In this document: positions 44,813 to 53,018 of the stretch, in pieces
How the letters are laid out: each line of letters opens with the position of its first letter
How positions within the stretch are numbered: the first letter of the stretch is position 1
From: Streptomyces fuscichromogenes
Lineage (GTDB): Bacteria; Actinomycetota; Actinomycetes; Streptomycetales; Streptomycetaceae
Direction: 5' to 3'
Assembly: GCF_014645815.1 (NCBI RefSeq)
Contig: NZ_BMML01000021.1
Location: 1-64,000 of the forward strand
DNA length: 64,000 nt
The notes under the pieces: generated by a model
Told to the model about the DNA's origin: nothing
Database searches by the model: none
Seen by the model: the letters and a program-made list of their open reading frames with translations, nothing else
Made by a program: the position numbers and the translations under genes

Positions 44813-45116
44813 CGACCCTCCGACGCGAGCGGTGTCAGCTGTCCCGGGCCGCCGGTCCGGGACCTCCGCGCTGCCTTGACCGGTGGCGCCCCAGGCGGCT
44901 CCCGGATCTGGGCCGGCCCTTCGAGCGGCGCCCACGAACTCCGTTGCCGGTGACGCGATGGAGTCCTCGGCGCGGCTCGGCGAACCGCAGGCACGCCGAG
45001 CCCCGGGCATTCGCCTGTGGCCGAGGGAAGCGGTCGGCCATCGAGTTGAGACGGGACCGGTTAGCCGGCCACGCCGGCGGATCTGTCCGTGCACGGGTGG
45101 GGTCTGGAGGAACGTC
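44813..45116. other. Intergenic interval
   Basis: 304 bases between copy B and the acetyltransferase gene. No coding potential, RNA gene or clear hairpin that I can support. Confidence 0.4.
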
Positions 45117-45554
45117 CTACCGGTTGATCGGGAAGCGGTGGACCGTTGACTGCCGGGTCCGGAAGCCGAGACGCTCGTAGAGCCGGTTCGCTGCCGCGCG
45201 ATCGGGCCGAGAGGTGAGATCCACCGTCCGCGCGCCCGCCTCCCGGGCGATCCGCAAGGCCTCTTGAGCGAGGAGGCCGGCGACTTCCCGGCCCCGCGCA
45301 ACGCTGTCCACGACGACGTCTTCGACGCGGGCGCGCACACCGGACGGAAGCGGCAGCAGCACCAGGGTCAGGGTGCCGACGATCTCATCGGACATCCGGG
45401 CGACGAGGACGGTGTTCGCGTCGCACGTCACCATCTGGTCGACTGCTTCATGGTCGAGCGGCTTCGCCGTCGACGACAGCTGGGGCAGCAGCCGACCGAA
45501 GGCATCCACGAGTTCCTGACTCGCTTCCCGGGCGATCTCCACACGGATGTCCAT
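45117..45554 (-). CDS. GNAT-family N-acetyltransferase
   Basis: 145 residues from ATG 45554 (GTG 45572 possible). GNAT motif A is DSVARGREVAGLLAQEALRIARE (acetyl-CoA pyrophosphate loop of the R/QxxGxG/A type); motif B is NRLYERLGFRTRQSTVHRF. It transfers an acetyl group from acetyl-CoA to an amine; the substrate is not predictable. It is the last host gene before the integrated element, and would have followed the host msrA tail in the uninterrupted chromosome. Confidence 0.9.
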   Translation of the reverse strand: MDIRVEIAREASQELVDAFGRLLPQLSSTAKPLDHEAVDQMVTCDANTVLVARMSDEIVGTLTLVLLPLPSGVRARVEDVVVDSVARGREVAGLLAQEALRIAREAGARTVDLTSRPDRAAANRLYERLGFRTRQSTVHRFPINR

Positions 45555-45605
45555 GCCCGTGAGCCTGTCCACCGCCCGGAGCCGGTCAGGGGCACCGTGC
45601 GCGGA

Positions 45606-45753
45606 CTACGCCTCAGTGGCCTCCGGAGCAGGGGCGATGCCGGTCGGGCACGAGGCGCCCCAGTTCGCTTCGAACGGGTCGCCCAGCTTGACCCCCGTCC
45701 CGCCCAACCCGCAGTACCCGCCCGGGTTCCTGTCGAGGTACTGCTGGTGGTAG
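45606..45753 (-). pseudogene. Displaced host 3' end of msrA (attL side)
   Basis: Minus-strand reading HQQYLDRNPGGYCGLGGTGV followed by KLGDPFEANWGASCPTGIAP and EATEA-stop. This is the C-terminal tail of an MsrA, with its two resolving cysteines, and has no catalytic domain. It begins at the att core. The missing body is the msrA at 62850-63413 at the other end of the element. Joined through the shared core, they would restore a normal gene. Confidence 0.88.
45736..45753. other. attL core
   Basis: AGGTACTGCTGGTGGTAG, identical to 62830-62847 at the right junction. The shorter core TACTGCTGGTG recurs at 62271 and 61534. It lies 52 bases from the recombinase start, as usual for serine integrases. 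Confidence 0.8.
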
Positions 45754-45805
45754 CTCTCTGCTTCAGGCAACATAAGAAGTCCTGAAGACACTAGGGGGAG
45801 TTGGC

Positions 45806-47293
45806 GTGAGCAGCAGCGATCACTTAGTACCTGTGGTGGCCTACGCGAGGATCTCGGCTGACCTGGCCAGGGACGCTCACGGGGTGGAGGACCAGCACAA
45901 GATCAATGACGAGACGGCCGCCGCGGTCGGCTGCCGGATCGTGCACTACTACACAGACAACGACCTCTCGGCGGCGAAGGCCGATCTTGTCCGACCGGGT
46001 TTCGAGGCGATGCTGAAGGTCCTCAAGGCCGGCCGCATGCCGGACGGTCAGGCCGTGCGTGGCGCCATCGTCGTTGCGGACGACCGTCTTGTGCGACGAG
46101 TGGGGGACTACGAGCGGTTCGTGGACGCCCTGACGTTCGAAGACGGCCGTGTGTATGCGGACGCCAAGGGGCTCAAGGATCTCTACAACGAAGACGTCGA
46201 GTCGATGGGTCTGTTCGGCGTCGTCATCTCAAAGGCCGAGGTGCGCAAGATCCGGCGCCGCACCCGCCGCTCTCACCGTCGCCGCGCCGAGCAAGGGATC
46301 CCGGTCGGCGGCACCCGCCCCTTCGGCTGGAACGACGACAAGCGAACTCTCCGTCCCGAGGAGGCGGAGCGGCTCGCCCAGGCGGTACGCGACGTCATCG
46401 CCGGCAAGTCGCTGCACTCGATCCTCCTGAAGTGGCGCGAGGAGGACGTACGGACGGTCCATGGCAATCCCTGGGCTGCACGGTCACTCAAACTGGCGCT
46501 CTGGAACCCCCGTCTCTGCGGATGGCGCCGCCACAACGAGGAGTTGGTACGCGACGTCGACGGGATCCCGGTGGTCGGTCAGTGGGAATCCATCATCACG
46601 CCCAAGGAATGGATGGCGATCGACGCCCTGTTCTCGGCGCGGATCAAGCCCAATGTGAAAGCGGATGGGACCGTGACGGACTACCGCACACCCTCGCATC
46701 TGCTCACGGGGATCCTGAGGTGCGGGAAACCCAAGGATGACGGGCAGATCTGCAATGCTCCGCTGCGAGTTAGCACGCGACTGGACCTGTCTGGTGGGTA
46801 CATCTACCAATGTCCTTCGCGTTCCATGGGCGGATGTGGCGGCAGCGCACGGAACGGCGCCAAGGTCGATGAGTACGTGACCGAAGCGGTCCTCGCGAAG
46901 CTGGAGGAACGGGCCGCGGTCAAGCAGGAGCAGGACGCCGAGTGGGGCGGCGCGCAGGAGCTGGAGCGCCTCTCGAAGAAGCAGCGGACCATGCTTCAGA
47001 AGTGGCAGGAGGACCTCCTCTCGGATGAGCTGTTCTTCCCCGAGAACCACAAGATGGAGGTCCGGATCAAGGAACTCCGCAAGGAGCGCACCGAGCACGC
47101 GCTACGGGTTCAGCGCGCATCGAAGGTGACGGCCGATGTCCGAGAGCGATGGTTCTCCGACGGTCTTGACATGGCCCAGAAGCGGGCCCTCGTCCGGGAG
47201 GCACTGCACGCGGTGATCCTCCTTCCGGTTGGGGGAGGAGGAAGGCGCCCGTTCAACCCGGATCTTCTCATTCTCAAATGGACGGATGGCTGA
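45806..47293 (+). CDS. int: Large serine recombinase (site-specific integrase)
   Basis: 495 residues from GTG 45806 behind GGGGGAG. Resolvase domain with catalytic Ser17 in VAYARIS and the conserved VVADDRLVRR block. A recombinase domain follows (RRRTRRSHRRRAEQGIPVGGTRPFGW to SLKLALWNPRLCGW). Then come a zinc ribbon (LLTGILRCGK...CNAPL...YQCPSRSMGGC) and a coiled-coil region (about 370-450). This is the phiC31/Bxb1-like large serine class. It lies beside attL and should recombine attP with the msrA site. A directionality factor is not obvious in the window. Confidence 0.94.
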   Translation: MSSSDHLVPVVAYARISADLARDAHGVEDQHKINDETAAAVGCRIVHYYTDNDLSAAKADLVRPGFEAMLKVLKAGRMPDGQAVRGAIVVADDRLVRRVGDYERFVDALTFEDGRVYADAKGLKDLYNEDVESMGLFGVVISKAEVRKIRRRTRRSHRRRAEQGIPVGGTRPFGWNDDKRTLRPEEAERLAQAVRDVIAGKSLHSILLKWREEDVRTVHGNPWAARSLKLALWNPRLCGWRRHNEELVRDVDGIPVVGQWESIITPKEWMAIDALFSARIKPNVKADGTVTDYRTPSHLLTGILRCGKPKDDGQICNAPLRVSTRLDLSGGYIYQCPSRSMGGCGGSARNGAKVDEYVTEAVLAKLEERAAVKQEQDAEWGGAQELERLSKKQRTMLQKWQEDLLSDELFFPENHKMEVRIKELRKERTEHALRVQRASKVTADVRERWFSDGLDMAQKRALVREALHAVILLPVGGGGRRPFNPDLLILKWTDG

Positions 47294-47471
47294 CGCCGCC
47301 GACACCAACGACATACGACCTCGGTGGTGTTGTCAGTGGCCCCGAGTACCGTGCGGTGCGTTGGGCCGGGCGGAGATCGTGAGGGACTCGCGGCCATGGG
47401 GGGTGGGTATAGAAGGTCCCCGGCACCCAGCTCGGGACTGGAACGGGATCCGTGTCCCCACCCCCCCCACC

Positions 47472-47639
47472 TCACCCACGGCGTCGCTGTCGCTTGTGAC
47501 GCTGTTCCGTACTTGATCCTTCGATCAGCTCTATGCCGAGAATCCTTGAGACGCGATGCCAGCGCTCTTCGCTCCACGCAGGTGCTCTCTTCGCTTGCTC
47601 TCGTCCCCAATCACGGGCGCTAGGAGTGGTCACCGGCAC
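47472..47639 (-). CDS. Small AICE protein downstream of rep, unknown function
   Basis: 55 residues from GTG 47639 (GTG 47663 possible). TPSARDWGREQAKRAPAWSE then ERWHRVSRILGIEL looks like a genuine small helical protein; I recall similar WxREQAxxAPxWSxEKW peptides behind rep genes of other Streptomyces AICEs. It overlaps the rep 3' end by about 20 bases in another frame, suggesting coupling. It might be a replication accessory or a recombination directionality factor; neither is shown. Confidence 0.55.
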   Translation of the reverse strand: MPVTTPSARDWGREQAKRAPAWSEERWHRVSRILGIELIEGSSTEQRHKRQRRRG

Positions 47640-49044
47640 CCCCAAATGCCCTGACTTCCTCACGCGCTGCTGTACGGGCTGTGGCGAGATCTTCGGCTAC
47701 CCCGGCTGCAATGAGTGCCGCGCCGGGGGTGTGGCCGGAGCCGACATAGCGCCAGTGCCGTTCGGTGATGGCATCGGAGTTGTCGGTGTGGCCCATGTGG
47801 TGGGCGCGTTCGGCGCGGAGTGCTGCGTAGGTGGTCGAGTAGGTGCGGGATTTGGTGAGGATGTGGCCCCGGTAGCCGAGGGTGTGTGTCCAGGAGCGGA
47901 GGCGCAGAGGCTCGTACTCGGACAGGCCGCCGAGGCGCCAGCAGGCGCGCATGAGGGTGCGGACGTGTTCGTTGACGGGTGCCGACTCGATGTCCCTCTG
48001 ATCGGTGACGGGGTGGTCGGTGCCGGCGCCTGTCTCGCTGGCTCCCTTGGTGACGTACTTGGCGACGTACGCGGCGACCGCGTCATCGTCGGGGCCGTCG
48101 CCGTTCGTGCGCAGTGGCCGGGCGTCGGCCTGGGCGCCCCAGCGAAGCGTCAGTTCTCCCGTGGCCGGGCTGTAGGGAGTGTGGACCAGGACCCGCCGGG
48201 CGGAGGCGCGTACCGCGTCGATGAGCAGTTCTGTGGTGCCCCAGGCCGGGGGTTGGTCTTCCGGGCCGTTGGGTCCGTCGAGGCGTACGACGGCGTGGAC
48301 GTGGACGGCAGCGCGTTTTTGGTATTCGGCGACGCGGGCGAAGGAGAGCCGGGCGTGCTGGGCGAAGCGTGATTGCACCAGGCCAGCTGAGGTGGCCAGG
48401 CGTCGGCGGACATCGATGACGAACCGGTCCCACAGCTTGGATGCGTGCGCGTGCCAGAGGACATGGGCGGTGTAGTCGTAGCAGTCGAGGCAGAGCGGTT
48501 GACCGACGACGCCAGCGCCTGGGGCGTGGACGGCGTCGCAGCCGAGGGGCCGCCCGTGCTCGCAGGTTCCGCCGTCGCGGCGAGGACGGCAGGCTTCCCC
48601 TGACCGGTGGACGGGGCCGAAGGACGGGGCCGTCAGGGTGACGAAGAGCCGGGGCCGATGGCGCACGGTCGCGGGGACGTTCTTGCCTCCCAGCAGGCCC
48701 GCACGGACGAGGTGGAAGGTGTCTCCGGCGTGGAGGCGGGAGCAGGCGGGGCAGATGGTGGCGCGGCGGTTGCGGCAGCGGACGAGGAGACGTTCACCTG
48801 GTTCGGTGCGGGTGTCGTAGTGGTGGAGGATCTCCTCGGTTGTGCCGTCCAGCGTGGTGGTGGAGCCGGAGAGGTGGACGGGGTGAGCGCATCCGCCGGT
48901 TGCGGTGATCTGCTCCAGCCAGCGGGGGAAGTTCGGGTCTTGGGCGAGGCGTATGGCGTCGCGGTCGGTTTCGGGGAGCTGACGCAGGCGCGCCGCGCGG
49001 TCGAGGGCGGCGCGCCTGTCAGCCGGGGTGAACTTCGGGGAAAT
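47620..49044 (-). CDS. repSA: RepSA-type plasmid/AICE replication initiator with an apparent ATT start
   Basis: 474 residues if translation starts at ATT 49044. RepSA hallmarks: LAQDPNFPRWLEQITATGGC, HPVHLSGSTTTL, CRNRRATICPACSRLHAGDT with zinc-type cysteines, RPRLFVTLTAPSFGPVH, the HVHAVVRLDG rolling-circle HUH-like motif, and LGYRGHILTKSRTYSTTYAALR. The family length is 450-550, so the conserved frame must begin near 49.0 kb. Yet no ATG, GTG or TTG is in frame between the upstream TGA (about 49.13 kb) and the conserved domain until GTG 48666, which would remove the cysteine region. GGAAGG lies 8 bases before the ATT. Alternatively ATG 49112 starts translation in another frame and a one-base frameshift follows. 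Confidence 0.82.
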   Translation of the reverse strand: MSPKFTPADRRAALDRAARLRQLPETDRDAIRLAQDPNFPRWLEQITATGGCAHPVHLSGSTTTLDGTTEEILHHYDTRTEPGERLLVRCRNRRATICPACSRLHAGDTFHLVRAGLLGGKNVPATVRHRPRLFVTLTAPSFGPVHRSGEACRPRRDGGTCEHGRPLGCDAVHAPGAGVVGQPLCLDCYDYTAHVLWHAHASKLWDRFVIDVRRRLATSAGLVQSRFAQHARLSFARVAEYQKRAAVHVHAVVRLDGPNGPEDQPPAWGTTELLIDAVRASARRVLVHTPYSPATGELTLRWGAQADARPLRTNGDGPDDDAVAAYVAKYVTKGASETGAGTDHPVTDQRDIESAPVNEHVRTLMRACWRLGGLSEYEPLRLRSWTHTLGYRGHILTKSRTYSTTYAALRAERAHHMGHTDNSDAITERHWRYVGSGHTPGAALIAAGVAEDLATARTAAREEVRAFGGAGDHS

Positions 49045-49152
49045 GGTGGTGACCTTCCGGGGTGGGCCGCCGAGGCGACTCGGTGGGTGGGTGGTGGTGC
49101 GCCGACGTCCATGGGGTGGTCCCTTCGCTGGTCAGGTGGATGGGGTTGTGGG

Positions 49153-49266
49153 TCAGCGGATGGTTCCGGTGCCGCGGCAGATGCGGCAGCGCCGCAGTCG
49201 TCCGGTCCAGGTGCGGCGTGCTCCGTCGCCCTTGCAGTGGGGGCACCTCACGCGAGGCATGGGCAT
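49153..49266 (-). CDS. 37-residue zinc-ribbon protein
   Basis: MPMPRVRCPHCKGDGARRTW followed by TGRLRRCRICRGTGTIR. Two CxxCxGxG half-sites, as in DnaJ zinc fingers, form one complete tetra-cysteine zinc site. It lies between rep and the membrane protein gene on the same strand with short gaps. Small zinc-ribbon peptides of this kind recur in AICE transfer regions as I recall. Too short for most gene callers. Confidence 0.75.
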   Translation of the reverse strand: MPMPRVRCPHCKGDGARRTWTGRLRRCRICRGTGTIR

Positions 49267-49286
49267 GGTGGTGGTCCCTTCTCTGC

Positions 49287-49484
49287 TCAGTTGTGGGAGA
49301 AGCTGCTGATGAACCAGGTGACGAGTTCGTGCACGGTGAGGCCTATGGGGGTCTGGCCGAGGTAGAGGCCGAAGAGGCCGACGCAGACGGCTTCCCAGGG
49401 GCGGACATCGCGGGAGCGGACGAGGAGGACGGTGATGATCCCGAAGATCACCGCGAACCCGTAGGCCGTACCTTCACTGATCAC
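49287..49484 (-). CDS. Small two-span membrane protein of the transfer region
   Basis: 65 residues from GTG 49484. Two hydrophobic spans (YGFAVIFGIITVLLV; AVCVGLFGLYLGQTPIGL) and an amphipathic tail (VHELVTWFISSFSHN). The GTGA start overlaps the TGA stop of the translocase gene by four bases, so the two are translationally coupled. Likely a Spd-like helper in intramycelial spread or a membrane partner of the translocase (inference). Confidence 0.75.
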   Translation of the reverse strand: MISEGTAYGFAVIFGIITVLLVRSRDVRPWEAVCVGLFGLYLGQTPIGLTVHELVTWFISSFSHN

Positions 49485-50782
49485 TTGCTCTCTCCTTCCA
49501 CCACCGCGAGAGCTCGGACGAGGGCGGGCAGTTGAGGGGTCAGCGCGCTGTACTTCCGGGCCGTCGACACGGCCTCTTCCGTGGGGGTGAGGTGGGAGCG
49601 GGCACGGCTCCAGCCGCCGTCAGGGCCGGTACACACCGCCACCCCGCGCTCCTGAGCCGTGATGGACTGGGCTACGGCCACGGCATCCTTGTTCAGGTCC
49701 CCGAGCGTCATCTCTGCCGTGCCGGGGTCGTTGACCCGGTGGCAGATCCGGCCGCCGAGCTGGGCGCGCAGGGCGGTGACGCCGGGGCCGAGGTCGGATC
49801 CGACGCGTTGCCCGGCGACGACCAGGTGCAGACCGAGGGCAGCCCCGAGCTGGGCCAGCCGGAGTAGGAGCGTGGAGCACTGCTCCGCCTCGGTCTTGCT
49901 CTCCCGCGTGCCGTCCGACAGGTACAGTTCCGCGATCTCGTCGACGATCACGACGATGGGCACCGGGCGGAGCTTGTCGGGGAGCTCCCAGATCGAGCGG
50001 ACGCCGGCCGACCGGCACGCACTCATGCGCTCCCGCATGTCAGCCGCCAGCGCGAACAGCACGGCGACCGCTTCCTTCCGGCAGGTGGCCAGCGCGCTCA
50101 GCCGTTCGGCGAACAGGCCCAGTTCCATGCCGCCCTTGCAGTCGATCCCGACCAGAGCGACCCGCTGCGGGGCCAGCTGCGTGATCAGCCGCGCCAGGAG
50201 CGTGGACTTGCCAGAGCGGGTGGCCCCGGCGATCAGCCAGTGCGGCACCAACCTGAGGTTCATCACCCAGGCGCCACCGGACTCCAGGACACCGATGAGG
50301 GCCGACAGCAGCTCAGCCGGGGCCGTGGCTAAGCCGGGCCGTTGAAGCGGATCCGTGGCCGTCGCCGTCAGCAGGACGAGCCCGCGTTCCGGCGAGATGA
50401 CCCGGACCGCATGGACCTTCCACGCGTGTACCAGCGCGTCCGCCGCCTTCATGTATGTCGCCGGAGTCTGCCCCGCGTGCAGGCGCACGGTCACCGTCAG
50501 ACCCATGCGCGTGGCCCGCGGGAACGATGCGCGCGGGACGAGCGGCCGCAGCGGATCGCCCTTGACGACCAGGTCACCGAGGAGCCCGCGGGGCGGGCGC
50601 CGGGACACGGACAGGTCGTTGAGCATCGCAACCCTGCGCCAAGTCGCCACCACCCGGAACGCGGCGGTCGGGTAGCCGACGAGGTACCAGTGCCAGACCG
50701 GCCGATGCCGGCGCACCAGGTCCCCGACCACGAGCATCCAGGCCAGCACGGCAAGCGCGAACGCGAGCAGGATCGGTCCCAT
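49481..50782 (-). CDS. traSA: FtsK/SpoIIIE-domain DNA translocase (TraB/TraSA type)
   Basis: 433 residues. Two N-terminal hydrophobic stretches (LLAFALAVLAWMLVVG; WYLVGYPTAAFRVV), then the FtsK domain with Walker A GATRSGKST (186-194) and Walker B VPIVVIVDEIAELY. KGGMELGLFAERLSALAT and GLHLVVAGQRVGSDLG are conserved in TraB proteins. Streptomyces TraB moves double-stranded DNA between hyphae as a hexamer without relaxase. ATG 50782 overlaps the stop of the upstream gene by one base. Confidence 0.92.
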   Translation of the reverse strand: MGPILLAFALAVLAWMLVVGDLVRRHRPVWHWYLVGYPTAAFRVVATWRRVAMLNDLSVSRRPPRGLLGDLVVKGDPLRPLVPRASFPRATRMGLTVTVRLHAGQTPATYMKAADALVHAWKVHAVRVISPERGLVLLTATATDPLQRPGLATAPAELLSALIGVLESGGAWVMNLRLVPHWLIAGATRSGKSTLLARLITQLAPQRVALVGIDCKGGMELGLFAERLSALATCRKEAVAVLFALAADMRERMSACRSAGVRSIWELPDKLRPVPIVVIVDEIAELYLSDGTRESKTEAEQCSTLLLRLAQLGAALGLHLVVAGQRVGSDLGPGVTALRAQLGGRICHRVNDPGTAEMTLGDLNKDAVAVAQSITAQERGVAVCTGPDGGWSRARSHLTPTEEAVSTARKYSALTPQLPALVRALAVVEGESK

Positions 50783-51129
50783 CAGGCGTCACCGCCCTTG
50801 CTCTGCACGGGGGTTCCGTGCACGGGGGTGATGGCGTCGGCGCGGAAGCTGACGCCGTGGCGGTCGCCCATCGACCACATGAACGCGGTCAGCCCGGTGA
50901 CCTTGAGGATCTGGCCTTCCTCGATGCCCCGAGGCTGGCCGCTGACGGCGATCTCGATGACGGAGATACGGCGTCCGTCCTGGCGCACGGTGACGGCGAC
51001 GGTCCAGACCGGGTTGCCGTCCCGGTCGCGCTTCACCTCCTGGGTCTCGGTGTTGGTGATCTTCGCTTCGGGTGCGATGGCGCACCGCAGTACGCCCAGT
51101 CGCGTCGTGTCCACGGGAATGGACTGCAT
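50782..51129 (-). CDS. Conserved AICE transfer-operon protein, unknown function
   Basis: 115 residues from ATG 51129. MQSIPVDTTRLGVLRCAIAP and NTETQEVKRDRDGNPVWTVAVTVRQDGRRISVIEIAVSG form a small beta-barrel-like protein, widely conserved directly upstream of the translocase gene in Streptomyces AICEs (SCO3933-like, from memory). First gene of the leftward transfer operon; its stop overlaps the translocase ATG. Possibly an OB-fold DNA-binding helper. Confidence 0.8.
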   Translation of the reverse strand: MQSIPVDTTRLGVLRCAIAPEAKITNTETQEVKRDRDGNPVWTVAVTVRQDGRRISVIEIAVSGQPRGIEEGQILKVTGLTAFMWSMGDRHGVSFRADAITPVHGTPVQSKGGDA

Positions 51130-51289
51130 TTCGTTGGCCTCCCTGGCCAATCAGACGCCAGACTCGCTCTGACGTCACTTGTCCTTATGAGTGATGACTA
51201 TGAAGTCCTGTACGGCGAGAGTGCAAGTACTTATGCTGACGAGTGATGTCGCGCGTGCGACGTGCCTACGACGACACCCAGGAGACCCG
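51130..51289. promoter_or_regulatory. Divergent control region of the transfer operon and GntR gene
   Basis: Two related motifs are seen: CTTATGAGTGATGAC (51184-51198) and CTTATGCTGACGAGTGATG (51230-51248), plus ACTTGTCC / AAGTACTT half-sites. Spaced repeats in the divergent promoter region fit operators for the GntR (KorSA-like) repressor next to them. Confidence 0.6.
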
Positions 51290-52069
51290 ATGTCGGAGAT
51301 CCAGCGCCCCGGAGCCCTCTACCAGCAGGTGGCCGCCGCGATCCGCGAAGCGATCCTGTCGGGCGAGTTCGCACCCGACTCCCTGCTTCCGTCCGAAGCC
51401 CAGCTCATGACCCGCTACGGCGTCTCCCGCCCCACCGTCCGCAACGCCATCGCAGCCCTGCGCGCGGAAGGCCTGATCGACGTCCGGCACGGCAAGGGCA
51501 GCTTCGTGCGCTCCTCGGGGCAGCCCACCCTCACGCTGGAGCGGAGCATCAGCCACACCCGCGAGGGCAAGTTCGTCATGCCCACCGGCGACATCTGGCA
51601 GGAAGCCGAGGAGCCGCACACCTACCGCACCCGGACCACGAAGAGCACCGGCCGCCTGCTCCAACTCGGTGCGGAAGAGGCCCTGTTCGGATGCGACCGA
51701 CTGCTCATCGATCCCAGCACCGGTACCCGTGCGATGCACCGGACGCTCATCCCGTTCGAGGTCGCCGAAGCCGTCCCCCTGCTCGGCGAGGAGCCGTGCA
51801 AGCCGGCGGCAGCGGTCGACTGGGTGCTCACCCAGGCCGGACACGCCCTGTCGTGGACCGAGACGGTACGCGCGCACATGCCGCTGCCCGACGAGCGCGC
51901 CGCGCTCCAGCTCCCCGACGCGACCCCGGTCCTGCACGTTGCCCGCGTCGCGCACAATGCCGGCGACCGTCCCCTGTTCCTCGAAGAGCTGCGCTTCGGG
52001 GCGGACCGTGCCGAACTCGCCTACCGGATCACCGCCGACAAACAGCCCACGCGACGCACTCGCGCGTAG
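51290..52069 (+). CDS. GntR/UTRA regulator (KorSA-like transfer repressor)
   Basis: 259 residues from ATG 51290 behind CAGGAG. GntR winged helix at 8-75 (YQQVAAAIREAILSGEFAPDSLLPSEAQLMTRYGVSRPTVRNAIAALRAEGLIDVRHGKGSFV), then a UTRA ligand-binding domain (ALFGCDRLLIDPSTGTRAMHRTLIP..., RAALQLPDATPVLHVARVAHNAGDRPL). In pSAM2 the related KorSA represses replication and transfer genes; position and orientation here are the same. It probably represses itself and the transfer operon through the repeats in 51130-51289. Confidence 0.9.
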   Translation: MSEIQRPGALYQQVAAAIREAILSGEFAPDSLLPSEAQLMTRYGVSRPTVRNAIAALRAEGLIDVRHGKGSFVRSSGQPTLTLERSISHTREGKFVMPTGDIWQEAEEPHTYRTRTTKSTGRLLQLGAEEALFGCDRLLIDPSTGTRAMHRTLIPFEVAEAVPLLGEEPCKPAAAVDWVLTQAGHALSWTETVRAHMPLPDERAALQLPDATPVLHVARVAHNAGDRPLFLEELRFGADRAELAYRITADKQPTRRTRA

Positions 52070-52189
52070 GGACTGTGACTCACCGGACACCAGAGCCATT
52101 GCGCCCACGCTGCGGCACTCAAGCAACATCCCTACTCCTGAGGGGAGATGAAAATGCGTCACGATGGAAAGTCAATAGCTATATAGGGC

Positions 52190-52205
52190 TAGTCATTTAT
52201 GACTA
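52190..52205. promoter_or_regulatory. Palindrome downstream of the GntR gene
   Basis: TAGTCAT-TT-ATGACTA, perfect 7-base arms, in an AT-rich patch (AGCTATATAGGG just before). It shares TGACTA with the GntR promoter region, so it may be another binding site of that repressor, controlling the small gene at 52272. Confidence 0.6.
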
Positions 52206-52271
52206 CCTTGGCGATGCTGGTCCGGTAGCGCCGATCTCGGCACGCTTCGAACCTTTCGAGAGGCGACAAGG

Positions 52272-52496
52272 ATGTCTTCAACAGGCCGGGCATCAGATGC
52301 ATCAGGGTCGCGCCACCCCGCTCCTGCGGGCCCGCAGGTTCCTTGGTGGGCGATCGTCCTAGTCGTTGCCATCGCCGCAGGCTCTTACGTCGTGTTGGTT
52401 GTGATCGGAAACCAAGATGGCGCAACCACAGCAGGCTCATTAAGCGCGTTACTGACAGGAACGCTTGCCGTGCTCGGCGTTGGCCGCAGGTCGTAG
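52272..52496 (+). CDS. Small single-pass membrane protein
   Basis: 74 residues, ATG behind GCGACAAGG. A Ser/Pro-rich N-terminus precedes VPWWAIVLVVAIAAGSYVVLVVIG and a second weaker span ALLTGTLAVLGVG. No motif. It sits in the AICE after the GntR gene and may be a surface-exclusion or spread protein; this is only a guess. Confidence 0.65.
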   Translation: MSSTGRASDASGSRHPAPAGPQVPWWAIVLVVAIAAGSYVVLVVIGNQDGATTAGSLSALLTGTLAVLGVGRRS

Positions 52497-52639
52497 GCAT
52501 CGCCACGGTACCGACTTCGATCAAAACCGTACATTGGCGAGACCTGCGCCGATGTCGCCGCTCAAGATGACCTCTGGCCCTTGGGCGACGTGATACCGCC
52601 GACGGACTCGGCCAGCAGTTTTCATCGGTCGAAACAGCC

Positions 52640-52970
52640 TTCACTTCCTCAAGGGCGCGCCTGCGGCGCGCCGGGGCGCCCGGCCGCCTCGGCCGGGCGT
52701 GCGGCGTGGCCGCCGGTCCCGTCCGGTCGGCAGGCGCCCCCGACCGCAGCACGCCCAGGGAGTCGAGGCGTCGACCGGCCGACCGGAGCCGGGGCCCACG
52801 TGGCTGGGGGTCGACGGCCTCCGAGACTTTAGGCAGCTCCCATGGGGCGAGCCTCGAAGAACAGGGGGCCGATCGGGCTATTGCGGGCAGGTCCAAGGAC
52901 TGCCCGATCCGCTGGCGAGCGTAAGGCCCCCTGTTCACTCGCCCCATGGCAGCTACCGCCCAAAGTCTCG
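52640..52970. other. Highly structured non-coding region, candidate replication or transfer origin
   Basis: Between 52497 and 53018 no gene is supported. GC-rich short palindromes (GGCGCGCCTGCGGCGCGCC at about 52655) come first. A long imperfect inverted repeat follows: left arm 52822-52870, right arm 52925-52970, both containing CGAGACTTT/AAAGTCTCG, CATGGGGCGAG and CAGGGGGCC. Inside the loop, GATCGGGC and GCCCGATC add a second stem. Such a cruciform is what a single-strand origin or cis-acting locus of transfer would look like. Alternatively a structured RNA. Confidence 0.55.
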
Positions 52971-53018
52971 ACGGCCGGCGACGTGCCCACGCGCACCACC
53001 CACCAGCGGAGAAGCCCC

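Noticed and set aside
48633..49112. 159-codon ORF starting at ATG 49112 as a separate gene
   Set aside because: After its first codons it is an out-of-frame shadow of rep; only the start region matters, as the alternative frameshifted rep start.
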